Below are positions 1 to 9,919 of a stretch of 64,000 nt of DNA, in pieces. The translations under genes and the position numbers were made by a program. The notes below the pieces were generated by a model. It was not told the DNA's origin. It did not search any database and was given only the letters and a program-made list of their open reading frames with translations. Source of the stretch: [Erwinia] mediterraneensis (lineage in GTDB: Bacteria; Pseudomonadota; Gammaproteobacteria; Enterobacterales; Enterobacteriaceae); contig NZ_LR026978.1 in NCBI RefSeq assembly GCF_900604315.1, positions 2,556,325-2,620,324 of the forward strand. Reading direction: 5' to 3'. How positions within the stretch are numbered: the stretch's first letter is position 1; every line of letters starts with the position of its first letter.

Positions 1-596
1 GTCCACTGCTTGAATCCCTGATGGAAGCGTTGCGCTGCCTGCCCGGTGTCGGGCCAAAATCGGCGCAGCGTATGGCGTTCCAGCTTTTGCAACGCGATCG
101 CAGCGGTGGGATGCGGCTGGCGCAGGCGCTGACGCGCGCAATGTCCGAGATCGGTCACTGTGCGGATTGCCGCACGTTTACCGAGCAGGAGATCTGCACC
201 ATCTGCGCTAACCCGCGTCGCCAGCAAAATGGTCAGATTTGCGTGGTGGAAAGCCCGGCTGACATTCACGCCATTGAGCAGACCGGTCAGTTCGGCGGCC
301 GTTATTTTGTGCTGATGGGCCATCTTTCACCGCTGGATGGCATCGGGCCGCATGATATTGGTCTCGACCGGCTGGAGCAGCGGCTGGAAAATGAGACCAT
401 TCAGGAGGTGATCCTTGCCACCAACCCCACGGTAGAAGGAGAAGCCACGGCAAACTACATCGCTGAGCTCTGTGGTCAGTATGGCGTCGAGGCGAGCCGC
501 ATCGCGCATGGCGTGCCGGTCGGCGGCGAGCTGGAGATGGTTGACGGCACCACGCTGTCACACTCGCTGGCGGGACGTCACAAGATTAAATTTTAA
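1..596 (+). CDS. recR: Recombination mediator RecR (5' end cut by window)
   Basis: RecR works with RecF and RecO to load RecA on gapped single-stranded DNA. The visible frame opens at base 3 with [20 protein letters not shown], which matches RecR from about residue 5, so only some four codons lie outside the window. Visible parts are the helix-hairpin-helix ([11 protein letters not shown]), a four-cysteine zinc finger (HCADCRTF...CTICANP) and the Toprim domain ([24 protein letters not shown]). It ends with the typical HKIKF tail. In relatives recR follows dnaX and ybaB and precedes htpG, as here. Identification is secure; only the true start is missing. Confidence 0.97.
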   Translation, partial: PLLESLMEALRCLPGVGPKSAQRMAFQLLQRDRSGGMRLAQALTRAMSEIGHCADCRTFTEQEICTICANPRRQQNGQICVVESPADIHAIEQTGQFGGRYFVLMGHLSPLDGIGPHDIGLDRLEQRLENETIQEVILATNPTVEGEATANYIAELCGQYGVEASRIAHGVPVGGELEMVDGTTLSHSLAGRHKIKF

Positions 597-625
597 GCGC
601 TTGCCGGTGCCCGTTCGGATGCCGG

Positions 626-653
626 CTTGAAATTTCATTTCCCACCCCCATTT
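626..653 (+). promoter_or_regulatory. Sigma32 (heat-shock) promoter of htpG
   Basis: CTTGAAA (626-632) and CCCCATTT (646-653) separated by 13 bp match the RpoH promoter consensus (CTTGAAA, 13-15 bp, CCCCAT-T). It lies about 40 bp before the htpG start. This fits the known heat-shock control of htpG. Confidence 0.85.
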
Positions 654-693
654 CTCCCCCAACGTTCGTTAAACCTGATCTGTTGAGGTATCA

Positions 694-2568
694 ATGACCA
701 TGAAAGGACAAGAGACGCGTGGTTTCCAGTCAGAGGTGAAGCAGCTTCTGCACCTGATGATCCATTCCCTCTATTCAAACAAAGAGATTTTCCTGCGTGA
801 GCTGATCTCCAACGCCTCGGATGCGGCAGATAAATTGCGCTTCCGTGCGCTCTCCGCCCCGGAGCTGTATGAAGGTGACGGCGAGCTGCGCGTGCGGGTC
901 TCTGTTGATAAGGAAAACCGTACCCTGACGCTGAGTGATAACGGCATCGGGATGCGACGTGACGAGGTAATTGAAAACCTGGGCACCATTGCCAAATCGG
1001 GGACGAAAGCTTTCCTGGCGTCGCTCGGTTCGGACCAGGCCAAAGACAGCCAGCTGATTGGTCAGTTCGGCGTGGGCTTCTACTCCGCCTTTATTGTCGC
1101 CGACAAGGTTTCCGTGCGTACCCGTGCGGCTGGCGCTTCCGCTGACGAAGCCGTGTTCTGGGAGTCTGCAGGAGAAGGCGAATATACCATTGCCGACATC
1201 AGCAAAGCGGATCGCGGTACCGAAATCACCCTGCACCTGCGCGAAGGTGAGGATGAGTTCCTTGATGCCTGGCGCGTACGCAGCATTATCAGTAAATATT
1301 CCGATCATATTGCATTGCCGGTCGAGATCGAAAGCAAAGACGAAGAGAACGACACCACTCACTGGGAGAAAATCAACAAGGCCCAGGCGCTGTGGACGCG
1401 CAACAAATCAGAAATCAGTGACGAAGAGTACAACGAGTTTTACAAACATATCGCCCATGACTTCACCGATCCGCTGAGCTGGAGTCACAACCGCGTGGAA
1501 GGGAAGCAGGAATATACCAGCCTGCTCTATATTCCGGCGCGCGCGCCCTGGGATATGTGGAACCGCGATCATAAACATGGTCTGAAACTCTATGTGCGGC
1601 GTGTTTTCATCATGGATGACGCCGAGCAGTTTATGCCGAACTACCTGCGCTTCGTGCGCGGCCTGATCGACTCCAGCGATCTGCCGCTCAACGTATCGCG
1701 TGAGATTCTGCAGGACAGCCGCGTCACTCAGACTCTGCGCGGAGCGCTGGCAAAACGTTCGCTGCAGATGCTCGATAAATTAGCGAAGGATGACGCGGAA
1801 AAATATCAGCAGTTCTGGAAAGAGTTTGGCCTGGTACTGAAAGAGGGCCCGGCTGAAGACAGCGCTAACCAGCAGGCGATCGCTAAACTGTTGCGCTTCG
1901 CTTCGACCCACAACGACAGTGCGGAGCAGAACGTCTCGCTGGAGCAGTACGTCAGCCGCATGGTGGAAGGGCAGGAGAAGATCTATTACATCACTGCGGA
2001 CAGTTATGCCGCAGCGAAAAGCAGCCCGCATCTGGAGCTGTTCCGTAAGAAAGGCATTGAGGTGCTGCTGCTCTCCGATCGCATCGATGAGTGGATGATG
2101 AGCTACCTCACCGAGTTTGACGGTAAAGCTTTCCAGTCAGTGAGCAAAGCGGATGAGTCGCTGAACAAGCTGGCCGATGAAGAGACAGAAGCGCAGAAAG
2201 AAGCGGAAAAAGCGCTGGAGCCTTTTGTTGAGCGCGTGAAAACGCTGCTGGGCGATCGGGTCAAAGAGGTGCGTCTGACGCATCGCCTGACCGATACCCC
2301 GGCGATTGTCACCACTGATGCTAACGAAATCAGCACGCAGATGGCGAAGCTGTTTGCGGCGGCAGGGCAGAGTGTTCCCGAAGTGAAATATATCTTCGAG
2401 CTGAATCCGGAACACAGCCTGGTGAAACGCGTCGCCGACACCCAGGATGAAACGCGCTTTGGTGAATGGATTGAACTGCTGCTGGATCAGGCGCTGCTGG
2501 CTGAACGCGGCACCCTGGACGATCCCAACCAGTTTATCCGCCGCATGAACCAGTTGCTGAGCGCCTAA
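694..2568 (+). CDS. htpG: Hsp90-family molecular chaperone HtpG
   Basis: Cytosolic ATP-dependent chaperone that remodels client proteins together with DnaK. The 624-aa product has the GHKL ATPase domain at the N-terminus ([31 protein letters not shown]), the middle domain ([11 protein letters not shown]) and the C-terminal dimerisation domain, and it ends NQLLSA. Length is as in Escherichia coli. The start at 694 ([10 protein letters not shown]) has GAGG 5 nt upstream; the second ATG at 700 gives the usual MKGQETRG start and cannot be excluded. It lies between recR and adk, as in other enterobacteria, with a sigma32 promoter upstream and a terminator downstream. A LysR gene and an unknown gene are inserted before adk. 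Confidence 0.98.
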   Translation: MTMKGQETRGFQSEVKQLLHLMIHSLYSNKEIFLRELISNASDAADKLRFRALSAPELYEGDGELRVRVSVDKENRTLTLSDNGIGMRRDEVIENLGTIAKSGTKAFLASLGSDQAKDSQLIGQFGVGFYSAFIVADKVSVRTRAAGASADEAVFWESAGEGEYTIADISKADRGTEITLHLREGEDEFLDAWRVRSIISKYSDHIALPVEIESKDEENDTTHWEKINKAQALWTRNKSEISDEEYNEFYKHIAHDFTDPLSWSHNRVEGKQEYTSLLYIPARAPWDMWNRDHKHGLKLYVRRVFIMDDAEQFMPNYLRFVRGLIDSSDLPLNVSREILQDSRVTQTLRGALAKRSLQMLDKLAKDDAEKYQQFWKEFGLVLKEGPAEDSANQQAIAKLLRFASTHNDSAEQNVSLEQYVSRMVEGQEKIYYITADSYAAAKSSPHLELFRKKGIEVLLLSDRIDEWMMSYLTEFDGKAFQSVSKADESLNKLADEETEAQKEAEKALEPFVERVKTLLGDRVKEVRLTHRLTDTPAIVTTDANEISTQMAKLFAAAGQSVPEVKYIFELNPEHSLVKRVADTQDETRFGEWIELLLDQALLAERGTLDDPNQFIRRMNQLLSA

Positions 2569-2580
2569 AACCCCTCTCAG

Positions 2581-2607
2581 GCCGATCGCCCACGGGCATC
2601 GGCCTTT
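2581..2607 (+). terminator. Rho-independent terminator of htpG
   Basis: GCCGAT/ATCGGC outer stem with an inner GCC/GGC stem (2581-2603, one bulged C), followed by CTTTTC. It sits 13 bp after the htpG stop codon and before the convergent LysR gene. Confidence 0.8.
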
Positions 2608-2618
2608 TCTCTGTCCGC

Positions 2619-3488
2619 TTAGCGCAGGACGGCATCCTGTAGCCAGCTGCGAAACAGCGAAACCTCGGCTTCCTCGCCACGATCCTTTTTGGTCATCATC
2701 CAGGTTGTGCGATCGACGCGCACAAAGCCCAACGGGGCAATCAGCCCTCCCTCTGACAACTCCTGACGCACCAGCAACTGCGGCGCTATGGTAATACCAA
2801 GGTTATTTCGCGCCGCCTGAATAGCCAGCGCCAGATTGTCAAAGTGCTTGCCCGGCCAGAACGGACCCGACGTACCGCTCTTTTTTGCCCACTCCATCCA
2901 GGCGTTTGGCCAGGTATTGGCATGCAGCAGCGGCAGATGGGGGAGATCGCTGGCACTGCGAAAACCGCGGGCAAAATGCGGCGAGCAGACCGGCCCGATA
3001 CATTCATCGCTGATCTGTGTAGAGGCAATATCCTCGCCTGGCGGCAGCTCGGCACTTTTGATCAGCACATCGGTATGCTCGCTACGCAGCTGATCGACAT
3101 CCACGAGTCCCTGAAACTGAATGGTGATATCGGGATAGCGTTGATAAAAAGTGGCGATACGCGGGATCAACCATTGTGACAGAAAGCTGGGGGAGCAGGA
3201 GATGGTGAGGTGGTGGCGCATACCGGTACGGATGCTTTCACAGGTCGTGCGCAATTCGCTAAACGCTTTCTGACAGCTGAGCAACAGCCGTTCGCCCTGA
3301 GAGGTTAATTTCACCCGTCCGCTGGTGCGCACGAACAGCGGCGTACCCATCCAGCTTTCCAGTTGACGTACCTGATGGCTAACGGCGCTATGCGTTACGT
3401 GAAGCCGTTCTGCAGCGGTACTGAAGCTGCAATGAAGTGCGGCCTGATGGAAATAGTGTAACGCCCTCAATGAGGGAAGCCCTGTCAT
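2619..3488 (-). CDS. LysR-type transcriptional regulator (GcvA-like)
   Basis: A 289-aa DNA-binding regulator. The winged helix-turn-helix is at residues 1-65 (LRALHYFHQAALHCSFSTAA, VTHSAVSHQVRQLE) and is followed by a periplasmic-binding-protein-like effector domain (QFQGLVDVDQLRSEHTDVLI...). The overall look is of the GcvA/AmpR branch; the effector is unknown. It converges on htpG and diverges from the gene at 3680, with a 191-bp shared upstream region. That arrangement suggests it controls its neighbour, as is usual for LysR regulators. It is absent from this spot in E. coli, so it is an accessory insertion between htpG and adk. Confidence 0.9.
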   Translation of the reverse strand: MTGLPSLRALHYFHQAALHCSFSTAAERLHVTHSAVSHQVRQLESWMGTPLFVRTSGRVKLTSQGERLLLSCQKAFSELRTTCESIRTGMRHHLTISCSPSFLSQWLIPRIATFYQRYPDITIQFQGLVDVDQLRSEHTDVLIKSAELPPGEDIASTQISDECIGPVCSPHFARGFRSASDLPHLPLLHANTWPNAWMEWAKKSGTSGPFWPGKHFDNLALAIQAARNNLGITIAPQLLVRQELSEGGLIAPLGFVRVDRTTWMMTKKDRGEEAEVSLFRSWLQDAVLR

Positions 3489-3510
3489 GCTCGTCTCTCT
3501 GCGTAAAAAC

Positions 3511-3578
3511 CTAACAGGGATTGTCAGTTTATATCATTTTAAAGTCCAGCCGCATTGGCCTAACCTTGGCAGCCTAAT
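3511..3578. promoter_or_regulatory. Possible LysR operator region (CTAAY repeats)
   Basis: Three copies of CTAAC or CTAAT (3511-3515, 3560-3564, 3574-3578) lie in the divergent region between the LysR gene and the gene at 3680. GcvA-type regulators are known to bind CTAAT boxes. The match is short, so this is only a suggestion. Confidence 0.3.
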
Positions 3579-3679
3579 ATGGCGGGTTGACTCCCCGTTA
3601 CGCTTGTGCCAGCGCCGGGCAGGGCCTCTGGCGCAGGAGTGTCTTACAGCCACCTTGTCCTAAAGAGAATAGAGCCCTT

Positions 3680-4522
3680 ATGGCTGCCTTTGCTTCCACC
3701 TCCTCTGATCACAATACATTAAGAGCGCTGTTGTCTCGCCACTACCGGCTGGAGCAGTTCGATCTTTTTTTCGTTCCTTCATTGCACATCGCACGCATTA
3801 TTCTTTCTCAACTGTTTTTGCGTCAGGAACAGGCGCGTAACCATTCACGCTATGCAGCGCTTTACCCCATCAGCGAGCTGAACATTTTGCCGGCGGTGCC
3901 GGTGAACGCGGGTAGCATCGCGCTGGTGCCGCATGTGGATATTCCGCAGGGCCGGGTCTGTGGGTTAAAGGAGTGCCACAGTCGGGGGGTTACCGATGCG
4001 ACAGAAAGTTTTGCGACCCTGCTGCATGAGCAGTTAGTGGATGAGGCCAGTCTTTTTGTCAGTCGACTCGATCGCCATGCCGATCTGAGCGCGGATCTGG
4101 TTCTGATTGCGCTACGCACCCAGGATTTCAGTACCCTGGTGCGCAGCGAGCTACGCTTATTTGAACAAAGCATGCCATTAGACGAAGCGGTAAAGGCGGC
4201 GCTGGCGCGGATGAAAAGCGCTGACTGGCGTCCGTGGAATGTGGCCGTGGTGGACGCGCTACAGGTGGCGGCTACCGGTGGGTTACATGCCTGCCAACAG
4301 CCGGGGCTGCCGTTTGCCTGCTTTACGCTGACCCCTGAGCAGCGCTTGCGCCTGCCTGAACGCCTGGATCGTGGGATGCATTTCTGGCCACGGGAAAAAA
4401 AGTTACAGGTGGACGCCTGGGCGCGCAGCAACGGTAAAAAACGCGTCAATATGACGCAAAATGTACGAAAACGCGTCACAGCCCTGTTCAGCGGCGACAT
4501 AAAGTCTGAAAAAAGCGCTTAA
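3680..4522 (+). CDS. Unrecognised protein, possible target of the divergent LysR regulator
   Basis: A 280-aa soluble protein that I do not recognise with confidence. The start chosen is ATG 3680 (MAAFASTSSDH), because upstream in-frame sequence looks non-coding. It has no signal peptide or membrane segment. Fragments such as LVPHVDIPQGRV and the early RLEQFDLFFVPS faintly recall the fold of class V aminotransferases, but no PLP lysine motif can be pointed to. The C-terminus is basic (RSNGKKRVNMTQNVRKR). It lies between a divergent LysR gene and adk, a place where E. coli has no gene, so the pair is probably a transferred unit. Function unknown. Confidence 0.75.
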   Translation: MAAFASTSSDHNTLRALLSRHYRLEQFDLFFVPSLHIARIILSQLFLRQEQARNHSRYAALYPISELNILPAVPVNAGSIALVPHVDIPQGRVCGLKECHSRGVTDATESFATLLHEQLVDEASLFVSRLDRHADLSADLVLIALRTQDFSTLVRSELRLFEQSMPLDEAVKAALARMKSADWRPWNVAVVDALQVAATGGLHACQQPGLPFACFTLTPEQRLRLPERLDRGMHFWPREKKLQVDAWARSNGKKRVNMTQNVRKRVTALFSGDIKSEKSA

Positions 4523-4613
4523 GTTCTCTGCAGGCTGGCTTCTGCAGCCAAAGGGGGTAAAGTAAAGGCTTAGCAGGAACCCCGGCCCTTGCCTTGTGGA
4601 TAACGGGTCATAA

Positions 4614-5315
<702 letters not shown>

Positions 5316-5322
5316 CCCCTCC

Positions 5323-5346
5323 GGGGCCAGTATGCTGGCCCCTTTT
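5323..5346 (+). terminator. Rho-independent terminator of adk
   Basis: Perfect 8-bp stem GGGGCCAG/CTGGCCCC around a TATG loop, followed by TTTT. Confidence 0.9.
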
Positions 5347-5427
5347 GCAGCAATTGCTTTTCCCTCCCGCTATTTCGGCTACAATTGCCTCGTTTTCACG
5401 CATCCTTACGTCATTCAAGGAATAAAA

Positions 5428-6387
5428 ATGAGGCAAGACAAGCCTGGCGTGTTGCTGGTGAATTTAGGTACGCCAGATGCGCCAACAACTCCAGCGGTAA
5501 AACGCTATCTGAAACAATTTCTCGGTGACCCGCGCGTGGTCGATACGCCGCGCTGGTTATGGTGGCCGATTCTGAACGGCATCATTCTTCCTTTCCGCTC
5601 GCCGCGCGTATCCAAACTGTATGCCTCTGTCTGGATGGATGAGGGCTCGCCGCTGATGGTCTACAGCAAACGCCAGCGTGATGCGCTCGCACAGCGTCTG
5701 GACATGCCTGTGGCGTTGGGGATGAGCTACGGTACCCCCAGCCTGAAAAGCGCGGTGGATAGCCTGATGGCGCAGGGCGTTACGCGTCTTATCGTGTTAC
5801 CGCTCTATCCGCAATTCTCCTGCTCCACGGTGGCTGCGGTCTGGGACGGGCTGCACAGCGCGTTCAAAACTTACCGTACCATGCCGGACATCCGTTTTAT
5901 CCGCGATTATGCGGAACATCCCGCCTATATTGCAGCACTGAAAGCCTCGGTAGAACGCTCCTTTGCGCAACATGGTCAACCCGATCTGCTGGTCATGTCC
6001 TATCACGGTATCCCGCAGCGTTTCGCTAACGAAGGCGATGACTATCCGCAGCGTTGTGCCGACACCACGGCGGCATTGACTCAGGCGCTGGGGCTGCGCC
6101 CGGATCAGGTGAAAATGACCTTCCAGTCGCGTTTTGGTCGTGAGCCCTGGCTGACGCCTTATACTGATGAAACCATGCAGAGTCTGCCCGGTAAGGGAGT
6201 TAAGCATGTGCAGGTGATGAGTCCCGGCTTCTCTGCGGACTGCCTCGAAACGCTGGAAGAGATCAGCGAGCAGAACTGTGAGTTCTTCATGCATGCCGGC
6301 GGTGAGAAGTTTGAATATATCCCGGCGCTGAACGACGACGCCGCCCATATTGAGATGATGGTGCAGTTAGTTAACACACCTCTGTAA
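5428..6387 (+). CDS. hemH: Ferrochelatase
   Basis: Inserts Fe2+ into protoporphyrin IX in the last step of protoheme synthesis; peripheral to the inner membrane. The 319-aa product begins [19 protein letters not shown] and carries the family signatures MSYHGIPQR (active-site His) and [16 protein letters not shown]. The start at 5428 has AAGGA 7-8 nt upstream; the frame is open further upstream but without homology. It follows adk directly, as in E. coli. Confidence 0.97.
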   Translation: MRQDKPGVLLVNLGTPDAPTTPAVKRYLKQFLGDPRVVDTPRWLWWPILNGIILPFRSPRVSKLYASVWMDEGSPLMVYSKRQRDALAQRLDMPVALGMSYGTPSLKSAVDSLMAQGVTRLIVLPLYPQFSCSTVAAVWDGLHSAFKTYRTMPDIRFIRDYAEHPAYIAALKASVERSFAQHGQPDLLVMSYHGIPQRFANEGDDYPQRCADTTAALTQALGLRPDQVKMTFQSRFGREPWLTPYTDETMQSLPGKGVKHVQVMSPGFSADCLETLEEISEQNCEFFMHAGGEKFEYIPALNDDAAHIEMMVQLVNTPL

Positions 6388-6394
6388 GGGTAAC

Positions 6395-6429
6395 GGCAGA
6401 GAGTGTGCTATCCTCCTCTGCCTGTTTTT
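6395..6429 (+). terminator. Probable terminator of hemH
   Basis: GGCAGAG (6395-6401) pairs with CTCTGCC (6416-6422), followed by TGTTTTT. It sits in the short hemH-gsk gap. Confidence 0.6.
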
Positions 6430-6445
6430 CCTGACGATATGTACG

Positions 6446-7747
6446 ATGAAATTTCCTGGCAAACGCAAATCCAAACACTACTTTCCCGTCAGCGCCCGCG
6501 ATCCCTTACTGCAAGCTGTGCAAAGCGAGCAGGAGGAGGGCAGTTGGGTGGTGGGTATTGATCAAACCCTGGTCGATATTGAGGCCCAGGTCGACAACGA
6601 CTTTCTGACGCGCTACGGCCTGAGTGCCGGGCATTCGCTGGTGATCGAGGATGGGGTGGCGGAAGCGCTTTATCGTGAGCTGATGCGCGATGAGTTGATC
6701 AGCCACCAGTTTGCCGGCGGTACCATTGGCAACACCCTGCATAACTATTCGGTACTGGCTGACGATCGCTCTATACTGCTGGGAGTGATGTGCAATAACA
6801 TCCAGATAGGCGGTTACGCCTATCGTTACCTCTGTAACACCTCCAGCCGCGTGGATCTGAACTATCTGCAGGGTGTCGATGGTGCCATTGGCCGCTGTTT
6901 TACCCTGATTGGCGAGCAGGGCGAGCGTACGTTTGCCATCAGCCCGGGACAGATGAACCAGCTGCGCGCGGAGAGCATTCCGGAAGCGGTGATCGCCGGC
7001 GCCTCGGCGCTGGTGCTGACTTCCTATCTGGTGCGCTGCAAAGCGGGCGAACCGATGCCGGAAGCGACCATGCAGGCCATCGCCTGTGCGAAACGCCATC
7101 AGGTGCCGGTGGTACTGACGCTGGGCACCAAATTTGTGATTGGCGATAACCCGCAGTTCTGGCGCGATTTCCTGCGCGATCACGTCTCGATTGTCGCGAT
7201 GAACGAAGAGGAAGCGCTGGCTCTGACCGGCGAAAGCGATCCACTGCTGGCCGCCGACCGGGCGCTGGAATGGGTGGATCTGGTGCTCTGCACCGCCGGA
7301 CCGGCGGGATTATATATGGCGGGCTACACCGAAGAGGCGAACAAGCGCAAAACCGATCATCCGCTGCTGCCTGGCGCCATCGCTGAATTTAACCAGTATG
7401 AGTTCAGCCGCGTCATGCGTCAGCAGGATTGTGAACAACCACTGCGCATTTACTCCCATATTGCGCCTTATATGGGCGGCCCGGAGAAAATCATGAATAC
7501 CAACGGTGCCGGTGATGGGGCGCTGGCGGCATTGCTGCATGATATTACCGCCAACAACTATCATCGCCAGAAGGTGCCGAACTCCAGCAAACATGTACGT
7601 CCTTACCTGACTTACTCGTCACTGGCGCAGGTGTGCAAGTATGCGAACCGCGTCAGCTATCAGGTGCTTAACCAGCACTCGCCGCGCCTGACGCGCGGTC
7701 TGCCTGAACGTGAAGACAGCCTGGAGGAGTCCTACTGGGATCGTTAA
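6446..7747 (+). CDS. gsk: Inosine-guanosine kinase
   Basis: PfkB-family kinase that phosphorylates inosine and guanosine to IMP and GMP in purine salvage. The 433-aa product is collinear with E. coli Gsk: MKFPGKRKSKHYFPV at the start, FAGGTIGNTLHNYSVLADD, and the PfkB signature NTNGAGDGALAALLHD with the catalytic Asp, ending REDSLEESYWDR. It is followed by a bidirectional terminator and the convergent ybaL. In E. coli aes sits between hemH and gsk; here it is absent. Confidence 0.97.
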   Translation: MKFPGKRKSKHYFPVSARDPLLQAVQSEQEEGSWVVGIDQTLVDIEAQVDNDFLTRYGLSAGHSLVIEDGVAEALYRELMRDELISHQFAGGTIGNTLHNYSVLADDRSILLGVMCNNIQIGGYAYRYLCNTSSRVDLNYLQGVDGAIGRCFTLIGEQGERTFAISPGQMNQLRAESIPEAVIAGASALVLTSYLVRCKAGEPMPEATMQAIACAKRHQVPVVLTLGTKFVIGDNPQFWRDFLRDHVSIVAMNEEEALALTGESDPLLAADRALEWVDLVLCTAGPAGLYMAGYTEEANKRKTDHPLLPGAIAEFNQYEFSRVMRQQDCEQPLRIYSHIAPYMGGPEKIMNTNGAGDGALAALLHDITANNYHRQKVPNSSKHVRPYLTYSSLAQVCKYANRVSYQVLNQHSPRLTRGLPEREDSLEESYWDR

Positions 7748-7757
7748 CTGGCTAACT

Positions 7758-7793
7758 CACGCCGGGGCAGGTTGCTGCCCCGGCGTGGCTTTT
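7758..7793. terminator. Bidirectional terminator between gsk and ybaL
   Basis: Perfect 13-bp stem (CACGCCGGGGCAG and its complement) around a GTTG loop, followed by GCTTTT. It serves gsk and probably the convergent ybaL. Confidence 0.9.
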
Positions 7794-7802
7794 CTGGCGC
7801 GC

Positions 7803-9467
7803 TCAGAGAGGCCTCATCTCCGCTTCCAGCATCTGCAACATACTGCTGGCGATTTCGCGCTCGCCCATCACCACGCGGCTGGCACCGCGCTCGAGGATGT
7901 AGTTCACTTCGTCGTCATAGTGCGCCCGGGCGATAATTTCCAGATTGTCGCGCTTTTCCCGTGCGGCAGCGACAATTTCACCCGATTCATAGCCGTTAGG
8001 GATGGTCAGCAGCAGCCAGCTGGCGCAATCGAGGCGGGCCAGTTCCATGATTTCGGCACGGGCCGCATTGCCCAGCACCGCTCTGATACCCTGCGCGCGC
8101 AGCGCCTCGACGCGCGGGCGGGAATTCTCTATGACCACCAGCGGCACATTCGCCTCCAGCAGTTTCTCCCCCAGCAGACTGCCGACCCGGCCATAGCCCA
8201 CCAGCACAACATGATTGCAGATATCCACCGGATTCTGTTGTTCATCCTCCACCGCCTCCTCGAAGGTCTGCTCTTCAATGGTCTCATTTTTTTCCAGAAA
8301 GCGTTCCAGCAGGGAAAAGAGGATCGGGTTGATCATAATCGAGAGGATGGCCGAGGCCAGCACCAGATTGCGTCCTTCCTCACTCAGCAGGCCCAGCGAA
8401 ATACCGAGCCCGGCCAGAATAAAGGCGAATTCGCCAATCTGGGCAAGGCTCACGGAAATGGTCAGCGCGGTACGGCGTGAATGACCCAGCAGGCTCACCA
8501 GCAGCCAGGCGGCAAGGGATTTGCCCAACACCACAATCACCAGCGCTCCCAGCACCGCCAGCGGCTGCTCCAGCAGAATCATCGGATCAAACAGCATGCC
8601 CACCGAGACAAAGAACAGCACGGCAAAGGCGTCACGCAGCGGCAGCGTATCGTGCGCGGCACGATGACTCAGCTCAGACTCGTTCAGCACCATACCGGCA
8701 AAGAAAGCGCCCAGGGCAAAAGAGACATCAAAAAAGGTCACGGCACCATAGGCGATACCGAGCGCCAGAGCCAGCACCGACAGGGTGAAAAGTTCACGTG
8801 AGCCGGTTGAGGCGCTGCGGGCGAGAATCCAGGGCACCACGCGGCGGCCTACCACCATCATCAGCACCATAAAGGTGGCGACCTTACCCATGGTCAGCAG
8901 CAGATCCCAGGCAAGCAGGGTTGGGCTGGCATTACCTTCTTCCAACATTGAGGCGACAGCAGGCAACAGCACCAGCGTCAGTACCATCACCAGATCTTCC
9001 ACAATCAGCCAGCCAATAGCGATTTGTCCGCGCTGGCTGTCAATCAGCTGACGCTCCTCCAGCGCGCGCAGCAGCACCACGGTACTGGCAGTTGAAAGGC
9101 AGAGGCCAAATACCAGCCCGGTCATCCACGACCAGCCCAGCGCCCGGGAGAGCCCCATTCCCAACAACGTCGCCACCATAATCTGGGCGATCGCGCCGGG
9201 AATGGCGATGGACTTTACCGCCAGTAGATCCTTCATCGAGAAGTGCAGGCCCACCCCAAACATCAACAGAATTACCCCCAGTTCAGCCAGTTCCGATGCC
9301 AGGGTGGTATCAGCAACGAAACCGGGCGTAAAAGGGCCAGCCAGCACACCCGCAAACAGATAGCCGACCAGCGGAGAGATGCGCAGGCGATTCGCCAGCA
9401 TACCGAGGAGGAAGGCGAGAACGAGCGCTCCAACAATGGTGGTGATTAAGGGGGTAGTGCTATGCAT
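7803..9467 (-). CDS. ybaL: CPA2-family cation/proton antiporter with RCK (TrkA-N) domain
   Basis: Inner-membrane transporter of the KefB/KefC type, 554 aa, very close to E. coli YbaL. About residues 1-390 form 12 or so hydrophobic helices of a Na+/H+ exchanger domain (GVILLMFGVGLHFS, FDVSFALGAFFAGMVLNES). The C-terminal half carries a TrkA-N nucleotide-binding domain (VVLVGYGRVGSLLGEKLLE). The start at 9467 (MHSTTPLITTIVG) has AAGGAG 6-7 nt before it; the 18-residue in-frame extension is not homologous. The transported ion has not been firmly established for YbaL. Confidence 0.95.
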   Translation of the reverse strand: MHSTTPLITTIVGALVLAFLLGMLANRLRISPLVGYLFAGVLAGPFTPGFVADTTLASELAELGVILLMFGVGLHFSMKDLLAVKSIAIPGAIAQIMVATLLGMGLSRALGWSWMTGLVFGLCLSTASTVVLLRALEERQLIDSQRGQIAIGWLIVEDLVMVLTLVLLPAVASMLEEGNASPTLLAWDLLLTMGKVATFMVLMMVVGRRVVPWILARSASTGSRELFTLSVLALALGIAYGAVTFFDVSFALGAFFAGMVLNESELSHRAAHDTLPLRDAFAVLFFVSVGMLFDPMILLEQPLAVLGALVIVVLGKSLAAWLLVSLLGHSRRTALTISVSLAQIGEFAFILAGLGISLGLLSEEGRNLVLASAILSIMINPILFSLLERFLEKNETIEEQTFEEAVEDEQQNPVDICNHVVLVGYGRVGSLLGEKLLEANVPLVVIENSRPRVEALRAQGIRAVLGNAARAEIMELARLDCASWLLLTIPNGYESGEIVAAAREKRDNLEIIARAHYDDEVNYILERGASRVVMGEREIASSMLQMLEAEMRPL

Positions 9468-9919
9468 GCCTGGCTCCTTATGCGCAAATGTATCCGCTTG
9501 TAACAACTCAGTGTATGTCAATATGCCTGTTAACGTGTGTGAAAAGGAAGCAAACCTGAAAAAAAGTCAAAAAAAGGTCAGGATTGGACTCAGCAGGCTA
9601 TTTCTGAAGCTTATCTCTCTATATCGGCTGCATTTGCTGATAATCAAGGGCAGTCACGGAAAAATTTCTCTGCCTGAAAAGGCTGACGTACCGGGAAATT
9701 ATGGCCTGACATGAGCGTTACGTGCGGAATAAAGGTTGCGGTGGGATAACAACGCGCTTTTCTGACATATTACAGGCCTTTATCAGATGTGTCTGGCGCG
9801 TTTAAGGCGCGTAAACCCGCTTTCGACTTGAGTTCACCGACAGAATATGCGACACAGTGGAGCGAAAAAGTCAGTAAAACCCGTCCGGGGCTGGTCAGCA
9901 GGGAATAAGGAGAACGGTT
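9468..9919. other. Intergenic region between ybaL and ushA
   Basis: A 452-bp divergent gap that must hold the ybaL and ushA promoters. I see no convincing gene: the frames open here run antisense into ybaL and lack start signals. E. coli has fsr (fosmidomycin efflux) at this place; no remnant of it was recognised. Confidence 0.5.

Noticed and set aside
597-625. GCCGG/CCGGC repeat after recR as a terminator
   Set aside because: Weak stem and no T-run; recR and htpG may be partly co-transcribed.
9379-9714. 111-codon + strand frame between ybaL and ushA
   Set aside because: Its first part is antisense to ybaL, it lacks a ribosome site and has no protein-like composition.
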